Part shown: in pieces, positions 1 to 8,062 of the stretch
Position numbering within the stretch: position 1 is the stretch's first letter
Layout: every line of letters begins with the position of its first letter
Source: JAGOLU01 sp964542665
GTDB lineage: Bacteria > Patescibacteriota > Microgenomatia > UBA1406 > GWC2-37-13
NCBI GenBank assembly: GCA_964542665.1
Contig: CAZIUF010000003.1
Coordinates: 1-55,579, forward strand
Direction: 5' to 3'
DNA: 55,579 bases
The notes under the pieces: generated by a model
What the model was told of the DNA's origin: nothing
Seen by the model: only the letters and a program-made list of their open reading frames with translations
Databases searched by the model: none
Position numbers and translations under genes: made by a program

Positions 1-1709
1 GCAACAGTTTTGTTGGGTATATTAAGAAGCGAGCTCGGGCCAAACGCATCCATGCGTGCGTTGTTATCTGAAAGGATATGACTCACGATAAATGAGGTCT
101 CAGGTGAAAGAACACGTTTCACTTCGATCTCTGGTCGACGATACAGCACTTTGCCAGTGGCATCGGCGATCTCAGATATAGCTGAGTTATCTACTCGTGT
201 ACCACCACGAGCAAGAACGCTATATGCTTGGGCCAGCTCGAGCATCGTGACATCTCCACCGCCCAAAGCGACTGATAATCCAATACGACTCAAGTTAGTT
301 TTGGTCGGGGCAAGATTGTTGATACCGAACTTTTCCATCTGCGTCATAAACTCAGTGACTCCAAGTGTAGCCATAAGTTTTACCATGGGGATATTGAGCG
401 AGTTGCCCAGGGCAAAACGTACTTGGACTGGTCCTCGGAACTTTCCGTCATAGTTAACCGGCTCATAATCAGCCTGATCCGTCACCGGAAATGCAGTCTT
501 GGCATCGATAAAAAGTGATGATGCAGTGATAAGTTTTTTCTCCATGGCAACAGCGACCAGAAGTGGCTTGAGAGTCGATCCGGGTTGTCGCAAGGCTGTC
601 TCATCTGCCACGACATTGAACTTGCCATACGTATCGTCGTTGTAATCGAAGCTTCCCACCATTGCTCTGATCTCGCCAGTTTTAGTATCGAGCGCGACTA
701 CAGCTCCGTTGCCAACTTTGAAGTCTTTTAGATTGACTACCTCGTCATATACGATTTCTTCTGCTTTTTTTTGCAACGCCAAATCTAAAGTAGTCTTGAT
801 ACGAACGCCTTTTTTGACTGTCGCAGGTCCGACTAGTTCTTCTGCTTGGTTTTGAACATAGAAAACAAAGTGTGGTGCAGTGAAGGTAACTTTTTCACTT
901 TTAAAGGTGTACGTATCTACCTGTTTAAGCGCTGCATCATACACGTCCTTCTTAATATAGCCATCTTCGTACATACGTCTCAATACATCCTTGGTCCGGG
1001 ATTTCCACGCATTTGGTCTACCGATGTAGGGGGAGAAAATTGATGGGTTTTGAGGAAGACCCGCAAGGATAGCTGACTCAAGAAGGTTGAGATCGTCAGG
1101 TTTTTTATCAAAATATGCTTTAGATGCAGCGCCAATACCCTCGATCGTCCCACCGTACGGCGCGATATTGAGGTATTCAGCCAAGATTTCGTCTTTGCTG
1201 AGCTTTTGCTCTATCCGTATCGCGAGGACCACTTCTTTGAGTTTGCGCGTTGCTGTGCGGGATGAATCAAGATAGGTCTGCTTGATGAGTTGCTGGGTAA
1301 GGGTAGATCCTCCTACAACTCGACCGCTTCGAAAAATGTAATTGTAAGGGATGCGGATGATAGTCAGCGGATCAAATCCTCCATGCCGATAAAAATCTTT
1401 GTCTTCTACAGCAATCGTTGCTTGTTTCAGTGTCGTGGGGATGTCCTCTTGCTTGATATAGATGCGTTGCTTATCTGAATACAGTTGGTGGATGATGGCG
1501 CCATCTTTATCATAGATGATCGTTGAGTCTGCGCGCGAAAGTGACAACTTTCCTGGATCAGGCAAATCTTTGGTGATATACCAGAAAGAACCAAATGCGA
1601 AGACAAAAAGAAAAAGACCCACTCCAATCAGGGCGCGAGTGAGATATTGCTTATATTTCTTGCTCAAAGTGAGTCGGCTTCGTCTGCTGGAAAAGGTAGA
1701 TCGTGTCAT
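1..1709 (-). CDS. Class A penicillin-binding protein (transglycosylase/transpeptidase), 3' end outside window
   Basis: Bifunctional peptidoglycan synthase that polymerises glycan strands and cross-links peptides outside the membrane. I translated it from ATG at 1709; it stays open to base 1 (569 codons seen). A basic cytoplasmic start is followed by one membrane segment (about residues 30-45). The GT51 domain shows EDKDFYRHGG, with catalytic Glu at residue 102, then GGSTLTQQLIKQT. The transpeptidase domain shows the active serine in GSTLK (Ser378, Lys381) and the second motif SLN at 437-439. The KTG motif should lie just past the window edge. The gene diverges from the 35-residue gene at 1752, with only 42 bases between the two starts. 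The family is certain; pbp1A versus pbp2A style naming is not. Confidence 0.95.
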   Translation of the reverse strand, partial: MTRSTFSSRRSRLTLSKKYKQYLTRALIGVGLFLFVFAFGSFWYITKDLPDPGKLSLSRADSTIIYDKDGAIIHQLYSDKQRIYIKQEDIPTTLKQATIAVEDKDFYRHGGFDPLTIIRIPYNYIFRSGRVVGGSTLTQQLIKQTYLDSSRTATRKLKEVVLAIRIEQKLSKDEILAEYLNIAPYGGTIEGIGAASKAYFDKKPDDLNLLESAILAGLPQNPSIFSPYIGRPNAWKSRTKDVLRRMYEDGYIKKDVYDAALKQVDTYTFKSEKVTFTAPHFVFYVQNQAEELVGPATVKKGVRIKTTLDLALQKKAEEIVYDEVVNLKDFKVGNGAVVALDTKTGEIRAMVGSFDYNDDTYGKFNVVADETALRQPGSTLKPLLVAVAMEKKLITASSLFIDAKTAFPVTDQADYEPVNYDGKFRGPVQVRFALGNSLNIPMVKLMATLGVTEFMTQMEKFGINNLAPTKTNLSRIGLSVALGGGDVTMLELAQAYSVLARGGTRVDNSAISEIADATGKVLYRRPEIEVKRVLSPETSFIVSHILSDNNARMDAFGPSSLLNIPNKTV

Positions 1710-1716
1710 ACGTATA

Positions 1717-1745
1717 TTGACTCAATACAAAGCTCAGTATACAAT
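1717..1745 (+). promoter_or_regulatory. Sigma70-type promoter of a leaderless small gene
   Basis: TTGACT at 1717-1722 and TACAAT at 1740-1745 are separated by 17 bases. The start codon at 1752 lies 7 bases after the -10 box, so transcription should begin at or next to the ATG. It is one of the clearest two-box promoters in the window. Confidence 0.8.
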
Positions 1746-1751
1746 ATTTGC

Positions 1752-1859
1752 ATGTCAAAAAACAAACATAAGGGTGTCAAAAGACTCTGGAAGTTTATCC
1801 TCATCCTCGTCATGCTTATCCTCATCGGATCATCTCTTGCGCCATACTTTGGCAGATGA
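1752..1859 (+). CDS. Small single-pass membrane protein (35 aa)
   Basis: A 35-residue reading frame begins MSKNKHKGVKRLWK, a strongly basic cytoplasmic-type head. About 17 hydrophobic residues follow (FILILVMLILIG), then a short tail ending PYFGR. This is the shape of a small one-pass inner-membrane peptide with its N-terminus inside. The start is fixed by a near-consensus promoter whose -10 box ends 6 bases before the ATG, leaving no room for a ribosome-binding site. It lies between the divergent penicillin-binding protein gene and recG; its stop is 46 bases before the recG start. Function is unknown. I infer it is real from the promoter and the charge and hydrophobicity pattern. Confidence 0.6.
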   Translation: MSKNKHKGVKRLWKFILILVMLILIGSSLAPYFGR

Positions 1860-1905
1860 CCTGTCTACTCGTATTCGTTTTCGATCAGGCGGTATAATCA
1901 CGTCT

Positions 1906-3984
1906 ATGAAGCTTACTGATCCTATAGGAATCATCCCGAAAACGCACTCTACTACACTCAAAAAGTTACAAAGTCTGGGCATACATACCGTTGGCGAGCT
2001 TATCCAGTACTTTCCCTCACGATATGTAGACTATACGAACTGCGCCTTGATTGAAACTTTACAGCCTGGTGATGTTGCTACTGTTCGAGGAGCGATAGTT
2101 GAGTCTAAAAATACCTATATCCGTAGGCTTACCATCCAGACTGTCATCATCGATGATGGTACAGGCAAAATAAAACTGACCTGGTTTAATCAGCCATACA
2201 TCATCAGAATGTGTGTAGTTGGGTTGACGCTTGCAGTAGCCGGCGAAGTAAAGAAAAAAGGGGCATTGCTCACCATGCAGCCCGATGAATATGAAATCAT
2301 CAAAGACGCAGGCGAGGGTCGACATACGGGTGCGATCATCCCCATCTACCCACAGCGCAAAGGACTCTCCACGAGACTATTGCGCGAGAAAATCGCATAT
2401 GTCATCAATCAGGTCGATACCAGCGAAATAGAGGAGTGGCTACCAGAGGAAATCATTAAACGAAATAGTTTGCTTTCATATGCAAAAACGATTAGCAAAA
2501 TCCACCACCCTTCATCGATGGAGGAGGCTCAGCTTGCACGTGCACGCATATCGTTTGACGAGCTATTTCTCATTCATCTATCCAATGCGCTCGTTCGTAA
2601 GCAGTGGCAGGCACAAAAGGTGACAAGCCCCTTTAGTTTTTCAAGCCAAATTGAGAAGACAATTCAGTACTTTATAGCCAATCTACCCTTTCAACTTACC
2701 CCTTCACAACTAAATGCGTGGCAACAAATCAGTGAGGATCTCAAAAAAACATATCCGATGAATCGCTTTCTTCAGGGAGACGTGGGGTCGGGTAAGACGG
2801 TCGTTGCTGCTCTTGCAAGCTATCTGAGTCTATTAAATGGGAAAGGTGTATTAGTGATGTGTCCGACTGAAGTATTGGCAAATCAACACTTTGCAACATT
2901 TGAAAAATTATTTAGAAATATTCCAAATTTTGATATTCGACTGGTTACGGGAACTACGGCTAAAAAGAAAATAGAAGATAGTACAAAAAAACCTACGGTA
3001 TCAATCGGTACACATGCACTTTTATCAAAGACTCAATCATTTACTGATATTGGTTTGATTGTCATCGATGAGCAACATCGCTTTGGAGTAGCCCAAAGGG
3101 CACTACTTAAGGAAAAAGGTGGTCATACGCACTTACTCACGATGACCGCAACACCGATCCCGCGAACTGTTGCGCTGACGCTATTCGGCGATCTTGATAT
3201 GTCTGTGCTCACCGATATGCCCGTAGGTAGACTCACAGTCAAGACTTATGTTGCACCGCCAGAGAAGCGGACAGGCGCATATGAGTGGATTAGAAAACAG
3301 ATCAAGGAGACGAAGTGTCAAGTATTTGTTATTTGTCCTAGAATCGAAGAGGATGAAGATGAAGAGACTTCTCGACAAGCTAGAAGTGACAATACAGAAT
3401 CGGTAGTCTCTATGCGCGCGGCCATTGCCGAGGCCGCGCGCCTCAAATCAGATATCTTCCCTGATCTTCGTGTCGCCCTCATCCATGGCAAACTTAAAAG
3501 TAATGAGAAAGAAGAGGTGATGCGTGACTTTAAAGATCACAAGTACGACATACTTGTTTCTACAACGGTGATTGAGGTGGGCATTGATATCCCGAATGCT
3601 TCGATCATCGTGATCGAGGGTGCAGAGCGGTTTGGTCTTGCACAGCTGCATCAACTCCGCGGTCGAGTTGGCCGGAGTGATGCGCAGTCTTACTGTGTCC
3701 TCTTTACGAGTGATGGTATACCGACATCATCACGACTAGACTTTTTTGCAAAAACTAGAAACGGCATGGAGCTCGCAGAGTTTGATTTCCGTCTTCGTGG
3801 GCCAGGCAATATTTACGGCATCGAGCAGCATGGCGAATCCTCACTCAAAGTAGCTAATCTATTTGATTACGCGCTCGTGGCAAAGACAAAGGAAGAAGCC
3901 GAAAAAGTTGCGTCTAACCAGTTGTCTTCCTCTGTCAAAAAAAGACTTGAGGGACTGGGATTTAACAATATATCGAAAGACTAG
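1906..3984 (+). CDS. recG: ATP-dependent DNA helicase RecG
   Basis: Branch-migration helicase that regresses stalled forks and processes Holliday junctions. The 692-residue length matches the family. It has an N-terminal helix-hairpin and OB wedge region (LQSLGIHTVGELIQYFPSRY near residue 25), then the helicase core: Walker A GDVGSGKT at 291-298, DEQH box at 388-391, TATPIPRT, and the C-terminal motif RGRVGRSD. The C-terminal helicase lobe keeps the RecG-type LRGPGNIYGIEQHG segment. The reading frame is open further upstream, but the family alignment begins at MKLTDPIGI. TATAAT at 1893-1898 sits 7 bases before this ATG, so I place the start at 1906 and infer a leaderless mRNA. Confidence 0.95.
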   Translation: MKLTDPIGIIPKTHSTTLKKLQSLGIHTVGELIQYFPSRYVDYTNCALIETLQPGDVATVRGAIVESKNTYIRRLTIQTVIIDDGTGKIKLTWFNQPYIIRMCVVGLTLAVAGEVKKKGALLTMQPDEYEIIKDAGEGRHTGAIIPIYPQRKGLSTRLLREKIAYVINQVDTSEIEEWLPEEIIKRNSLLSYAKTISKIHHPSSMEEAQLARARISFDELFLIHLSNALVRKQWQAQKVTSPFSFSSQIEKTIQYFIANLPFQLTPSQLNAWQQISEDLKKTYPMNRFLQGDVGSGKTVVAALASYLSLLNGKGVLVMCPTEVLANQHFATFEKLFRNIPNFDIRLVTGTTAKKKIEDSTKKPTVSIGTHALLSKTQSFTDIGLIVIDEQHRFGVAQRALLKEKGGHTHLLTMTATPIPRTVALTLFGDLDMSVLTDMPVGRLTVKTYVAPPEKRTGAYEWIRKQIKETKCQVFVICPRIEEDEDEETSRQARSDNTESVVSMRAAIAEAARLKSDIFPDLRVALIHGKLKSNEKEEVMRDFKDHKYDILVSTTVIEVGIDIPNASIIVIEGAERFGLAQLHQLRGRVGRSDAQSYCVLFTSDGIPTSSRLDFFAKTRNGMELAEFDFRLRGPGNIYGIEQHGESSLKVANLFDYALVAKTKEEAEKVASNQLSSSVKKRLEGLGFNNISKD

Positions 3985-4018
3985 TACTTGTCTGTAAACA
4001 TGTCAAGGCTTTTATGTC

Positions 4019-4654
4019 TCACTGTAAGTGAAGGCTATCGATAAAGCCCTTGAGCTTATCGATGTCGCCACCGTATATTTCAGAGCTTTTGGAAGCGTTG
4101 GGTATCGTAAGCATTGTTATCTCAGTAGACTTTGATTTAATAAAATAGCTAACTACACCTTCTGTATTGTTTGGTATTACGATATATCCTGGAGAGACAA
4201 GCTTACCGTATTCGGTAAATGTATAATCTGACATCATGGGAAACTTGGTCTTAAACCATTTGGTGGCATCGTCGTTCACACGATCATACTTTTCTAATAC
4301 ACCTATAGTTTGATTTCCAAGACGAATAGATGAACTTCCTGAAGACATCGGTACCAGCGTTGTGCCCTCGGGTAATGTAACTTGTTCAAATACTGAATTA
4401 CTTTTTGTTGGTGATGGGATAACCGTTTGGTCTACGGATGGTGTTAGCGTTAAGTTTGGAGCTATATCAGTCGGCTTCAAAGTCACCTCCGTATTACTTG
4501 ATATTAAAGCGGTTTGATTTATTACTGTTTTTGTATTGAGCACAACTACACCAACAACAAATATTACGACCAGAGCTACTCCCCCCAAAATAAGGAGTTT
4601 TAGGTGAGATTGAGTATTCTGGGCTGGTATTTGGTTGGGTTGATTTAATAACAT
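4019..4654 (-). CDS. Membrane-anchored protein of unknown function (211 aa)
   Basis: Not recognised. A Gln/Asn-rich head of about 18 residues precedes one membrane helix (LKLLILGGVALVVIFVVGVVVL). A Thr/Pro/Ser-rich stretch of roughly 55 residues follows, then a globular domain of about 110 residues containing SIRLGNQTIGVLEKYDR and ending GFIDSLHLQ. This is the layout of an extracellular domain held on a flexible stalk, with no cysteines and no catalytic motif I can name. It starts 8 bases after the stop of the 1113-residue pilin-like gene and runs in the same direction, so it probably belongs to that surface locus. A role in pilus assembly or adhesion is only an inference from position. Confidence 0.6.
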   Translation of the reverse strand: MLLNQPNQIPAQNTQSHLKLLILGGVALVVIFVVGVVVLNTKTVINQTALISSNTEVTLKPTDIAPNLTLTPSVDQTVIPSPTKSNSVFEQVTLPEGTTLVPMSSGSSSIRLGNQTIGVLEKYDRVNDDATKWFKTKFPMMSDYTFTEYGKLVSPGYIVIPNNTEGVVSYFIKSKSTEITMLTIPNASKSSEIYGGDIDKLKGFIDSLHLQ

Positions 4655-4662
4655 ATAGATTA

Positions 4663-7600
4663 CTAATTACATGCATAATACGGTGAAGTAGCTTGACTGG
4701 TGCACCAGTGCAGAGATCCTGATGCACTACTCTCACCCATGATGACATCTTTGATCCCATCAGCATTTCTGTCATATGCCTCAACTCCATGCATGAAACT
4801 ATATGTGGAATCAAATGTATAGCAGTTGTATTTTGAGGTGTTTCCTGGATTTGTGTCCGAAAGACACACTTGATTTGTCGTGTCTCCTATCGAATCACCA
4901 CCGCCAATAATAAACTCCTTGAGTCCATCGCTATTACGATCTGACAGCTCAACAAGTGGTCCCCAATGTTTCGAGTTAGTCGATCCGGCAATATTTATAC
5001 AAGTTCCAAAATAGGGAGACGCTACCTGAGATGGACAATATTTAATATAGTTATCGTATGGTGTGTACCAAGCGTTCTTACCTGCTGCAATGATGTCGTT
5101 GAATCCGTCGCTATTCCTATCCTCGAGCGCATAGTGTGCACTCACAAAATATCCGCTCTCTCCAAATGGTGGTGTAACGTTTGAACAGGCGTAATATGGA
5201 GATGCAACTTGCGATTCGCAATATCCTATTTGATCATTTGCAGGACCCAAGTACACTTCAGGTTTACCGTCGCTATTTCTATCACCGATGAGCTGGTCAT
5301 ACCCGCTCCACCCATTTATACCTCCTATAAATACACAAGTAAAATAGTCGGGTGCTGTTGTCGAGTTACACGAGTATGCATTTTGTGTATTCATCACATC
5401 TGCACCAGCGCCGATGAGGTCAATTTTTCCGTCACCACTCCTGTCGGGTACTGCGAGGACTGTTCCGGTGCCATATATACCAGACCACATGTCGATAGCA
5501 GAAAAGTCACCGATATCACTACATGCGAAATATGGCGAGGCTACTTGACTAAGACATAAGCTAATTGCGCGAAGTAAATGACCCATCTTTACGAAGTCAG
5601 CGAGTCCATCACCATTCATATCGCTAACCATTTGTGGTTGCATGCCATAGGCTGAAACATCAAATGATGTGCAAGTATATCCAAATGACGATGCATCTGA
5701 TACACAAACATAATGATCGCGGTTACCCGACCAGGTACTTGCTCCAGTCACAACAAAGTCTGTCTTACTATCCGAAGGACTCGTCAGGTCATATGGAAGC
5801 GCCATATGATGCCATTGGTATTCTTGATTTGACAACGCAAGAATAAGAGGGGTGGGTGTTGGAGTGGATGTTGGAGTGGATGTTGGAGTAGGAGAAGGTG
5901 TGCTCGTTAGCGCGGTATATGCATATCGGATAATCACGATACCTGATCCACCAGCTCCCCCATCTGTAAGATTGTTGCTTTGTCCACCACCGCCACCACC
6001 AGTATTTGCTGTTGCATTGCCTGCGGGTGCATTGCCACCACCACCAAGTCCACCTTGGCCTGGAGTTCCACCGTTATATACTCCACCACCGCCGCCGCCC
6101 GCATAATAAACTGAGGAGCCCGACATGGAGTACGATAGCCCGACTCCACCGTTGCCACCCTGAGTATTTGTTGGTGTTCCACCGACTGCTCCTGCGCCGC
6201 CGCCGCCGCCCGCACCATAGTTTGGGGATGTTGTGTTTCCACCGCTTCCTGCATACCCTTGACCAGACGTACCTGCTCCTCCTGCTGTATTATTGTGACC
6301 AGCTCCACCACCAGATCCACCAGGTCGTCCCGTTCCAGAGTTGGTACCCGCACCTCCACCGCCAACTGCAGTGAGTGTTGAAAACACGCTATTTTGACCA
6401 TCCGAACCGTTGCCCGGATTAGCAGTGCCTACTTGTCCTGCTCCACCAGCCCCAACGGTTATCGAGTATGCTTGAGCAGTCACAGCATGACTTGCATCGT
6501 ATATCAAACCTCCTGCTCCGCCACCTCCACCTGTCATAGCAGCTCCGCCACCTCCACCAGCAACTACGAGCGTCTCAACATTGCCGCCTTGAGTCACCGT
6601 AAATGTGCCGCTCGTGGTAAAGGTATGTATCCTGTAACCACCCGCATCAGTGATTGTTCCACCAGTAGCTGCGATCTGCGGTGTAGGTGTTGGTGTTGCC
6701 GTTGCTGTTGGTGTCGGAGCAGGTGCTTTGATCCGAGATATTTCATCTGCATTGAGTGCTCTGTTGTAGATACGAACATCGTCCATGACACCTTTGAACA
6801 TAGTAACATCATCTGCTCTACTTCCGATTCTGAGTGCTCCTCCTGTATCAGCAATGGTTGTTGAGAGGGTGCCTGATCCGTTTGCTACTCCGTTGAGATA
6901 GTGAGTGACGGTAGTACCAGACATGACTACAGCAACATGACTCCATTGACCGGTAGCTGGTGCAGCAGTTGCATCTACACTTGCACTGTCACTCCCATTA
7001 CCACGTAATAATCTCGGTATTCCTGTAGTCCCGGTAAGATAGAAGTCATAGGGTGCGGCAGTGTTGCCACTCGTTTTACCAATGATGCCAAAGTAGTTTG
7101 ATCGATCGGTGGGATTGACCCAGGCAGTAATCGTCATATCTCCCGTAAGTGCAAGCGTAGAACTGTGAGGGACACTAATGTAGTCATTCGTCCCATCAAA
7201 TGAAATGGCTAAGCCGAGATAGCCGGTGGTCCAGGTGGGACCGTTGGTAAGGGTACCGTTGTTGGCATTCGTGGTTTCATCAAGAGAGGTGGTTCCTGTG
7301 CCTGCTGACATCTGGTGTGAGAGGACAAGACCTGAGGTGACAGGAGCTGCTGTTGGCGTCGGAGTTGAGGTGGGTGTGCCAGGGGGAGTTGGGGAGGGGG
7401 TGATGATTGAGTAGTCACAACCCATGGTGACAGTAGACCCACCAGCACTTTCTGGATACATAGCAGTCACACAGTAATCGAGATCTGATTTACGACAAAC
7501 ACGATAGCCGGTCGATGCGGCAGTGCCTATCTTGGGATCAATGGGGACAGAGGCAAGATAGGTGGGGATAAATCCTGAGAGATTACTCAGATCTACCTTA

Positions 7601-8004
7601 CCTTCTCCCGTGCCTATCTCAGTGCCTGGACTTTCTGTACAGGGAGGGATCGAGACTCCAAGGATATTGGTCGCTCCTGCGGTATTGTCTGTGGTGTATT
7701 GGACGAGTGAGTCACGGACGACTTTGAGTTCTCGGATTCTCTTGTTATTGCGTGAATCAACGAACATCTTCAGCGGGTTGATGGCTACCAGGACTGTGGA
7801 AGTCAGGATGAGGAAGATTCCGGTGGCAACCAGGGTATCAGTCAGCGTGAATGCAGGAAGGTGAGCACGATACCAACGATAGAGTTGAGCTTTGCGGATA
7901 GAAGACAGGAGATGAGTCGTGTGATGAGAAACATGTTTGTGTACCCGATGAACATGGTGTACAACATGCTTATGGATACGATGATGAAGCGGAGATGATT
8001 TCAT
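4663..8004 (-). CDS. Giant modular pilin-like surface protein: pilin stalk, LamG, Gly-rich domain, FG-GAP-like repeats
   Basis: A 1113-residue secreted protein. Residues 1-31 hold 12 histidines. A type IV pilin-like segment follows, with probable prepilin cleavage at LPA|FTLTD (residues 51/52) and a hydrophobic helix to about 77. A pilin head with paired cysteines extends to about 200. A TP linker leads to a concanavalin/LamG domain (about 215-425). After another linker comes a glycine-rich domain (about 455-690, runs such as GGGGGAGG), then a TP linker. Six or seven C-terminal repeats carry calcium-type motifs (DMNGDGLADF, DRSGDGKIDL, DRNSDGLKEF) with recurring QVASPYYAC cysteines, like FG-GAP/VCBS propeller blades. 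The first 430 residues are identical to the neighbouring 640-residue protein. An adhesin role is inferred. Confidence 0.85.
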   Translation of the reverse strand: MKSSPLHHRIHKHVVHHVHRVHKHVSHHTTHLLSSIRKAQLYRWYRAHLPAFTLTDTLVATGIFLILTSTVLVAINPLKMFVDSRNNKRIRELKVVRDSLVQYTTDNTAGATNILGVSIPPCTESPGTEIGTGEGKVDLSNLSGFIPTYLASVPIDPKIGTAASTGYRVCRKSDLDYCVTAMYPESAGGSTVTMGCDYSIITPSPTPPGTPTSTPTPTAAPVTSGLVLSHQMSAGTGTTSLDETTNANNGTLTNGPTWTTGYLGLAISFDGTNDYISVPHSSTLALTGDMTITAWVNPTDRSNYFGIIGKTSGNTAAPYDFYLTGTTGIPRLLRGNGSDSASVDATAAPATGQWSHVAVVMSGTTVTHYLNGVANGSGTLSTTIADTGGALRIGSRADDVTMFKGVMDDVRIYNRALNADEISRIKAPAPTPTATATPTPTPQIAATGGTITDAGGYRIHTFTTSGTFTVTQGGNVETLVVAGGGGGAAMTGGGGGAGGLIYDASHAVTAQAYSITVGAGGAGQVGTANPGNGSDGQNSVFSTLTAVGGGGAGTNSGTGRPGGSGGGAGHNNTAGGAGTSGQGYAGSGGNTTSPNYGAGGGGGAGAVGGTPTNTQGGNGGVGLSYSMSGSSVYYAGGGGGGVYNGGTPGQGGLGGGGNAPAGNATANTGGGGGGQSNNLTDGGAGGSGIVIIRYAYTALTSTPSPTPTSTPTSTPTPTPLILALSNQEYQWHHMALPYDLTSPSDSKTDFVVTGASTWSGNRDHYVCVSDASSFGYTCTSFDVSAYGMQPQMVSDMNGDGLADFVKMGHLLRAISLCLSQVASPYFACSDIGDFSAIDMWSGIYGTGTVLAVPDRSGDGKIDLIGAGADVMNTQNAYSCNSTTAPDYFTCVFIGGINGWSGYDQLIGDRNSDGKPEVYLGPANDQIGYCESQVASPYYACSNVTPPFGESGYFVSAHYALEDRNSDGFNDIIAAGKNAWYTPYDNYIKYCPSQVASPYFGTCINIAGSTNSKHWGPLVELSDRNSDGLKEFIIGGGDSIGDTTNQVCLSDTNPGNTSKYNCYTFDSTYSFMHGVEAYDRNADGIKDVIMGESSASGSLHWCTSQATSPYYACN

Positions 8005-8046
8005 GAATCTGTATCACTATATCAAACTACAAACATAGAATGCAAG
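6710..8046 (-). repeat. 1337-bp direct repeat, copy 1
   Basis: This stretch matches 8691-10027 at a constant offset of 1981 bases. Every protein segment I compared is identical, in all frames. The repeat spans the promoter, the start codon, the His-rich leader, the pilin segment and the LamG domain, and ends inside the TP linker. Outside the two edges the sequences differ completely. Identity was judged by eye, so isolated mismatches cannot be excluded. Confidence 0.9.
8016..8045 (-). promoter_or_regulatory. Promoter of the 1113-aa pilin-like gene (repeat copy 1)
   Basis: On the minus strand TTGCAT (8045-8040) and TATAGT (8021-8016) are separated by 18 bases, and the ATG lies 11 bases further on. 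The -35 box sits 1 base inside the edge of the 1337-bp repeat, so the duplicated unit carries its own promoter. Confidence 0.65.
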
Positions 8047-8062
8047 TTTAAATTACATAGGA

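Noticed and set aside
1516..1905. recG start about 130 codons upstream of 1906
   Set aside because: The extra residues overlap the promoter region, the 35-residue gene and the penicillin-binding protein gene, and RecG homology begins at 1906, just after a TATAAT box.
5852..6864. Long frames on both strands and apparent tandem repeats at 5852-6864, CRISPR-like at first glance
   Set aside because: They are the codons of the glycine-rich domain and TPTP linkers of the 1113-residue protein. Units are short, irregular and have no spacers.
7209..7864. Plus-strand frames inside 7209-7864 repeated at 9190-9845
   Set aside because: They are shadows of the duplicated pilin/LamG coding sequence; they recur only because the DNA is duplicated.
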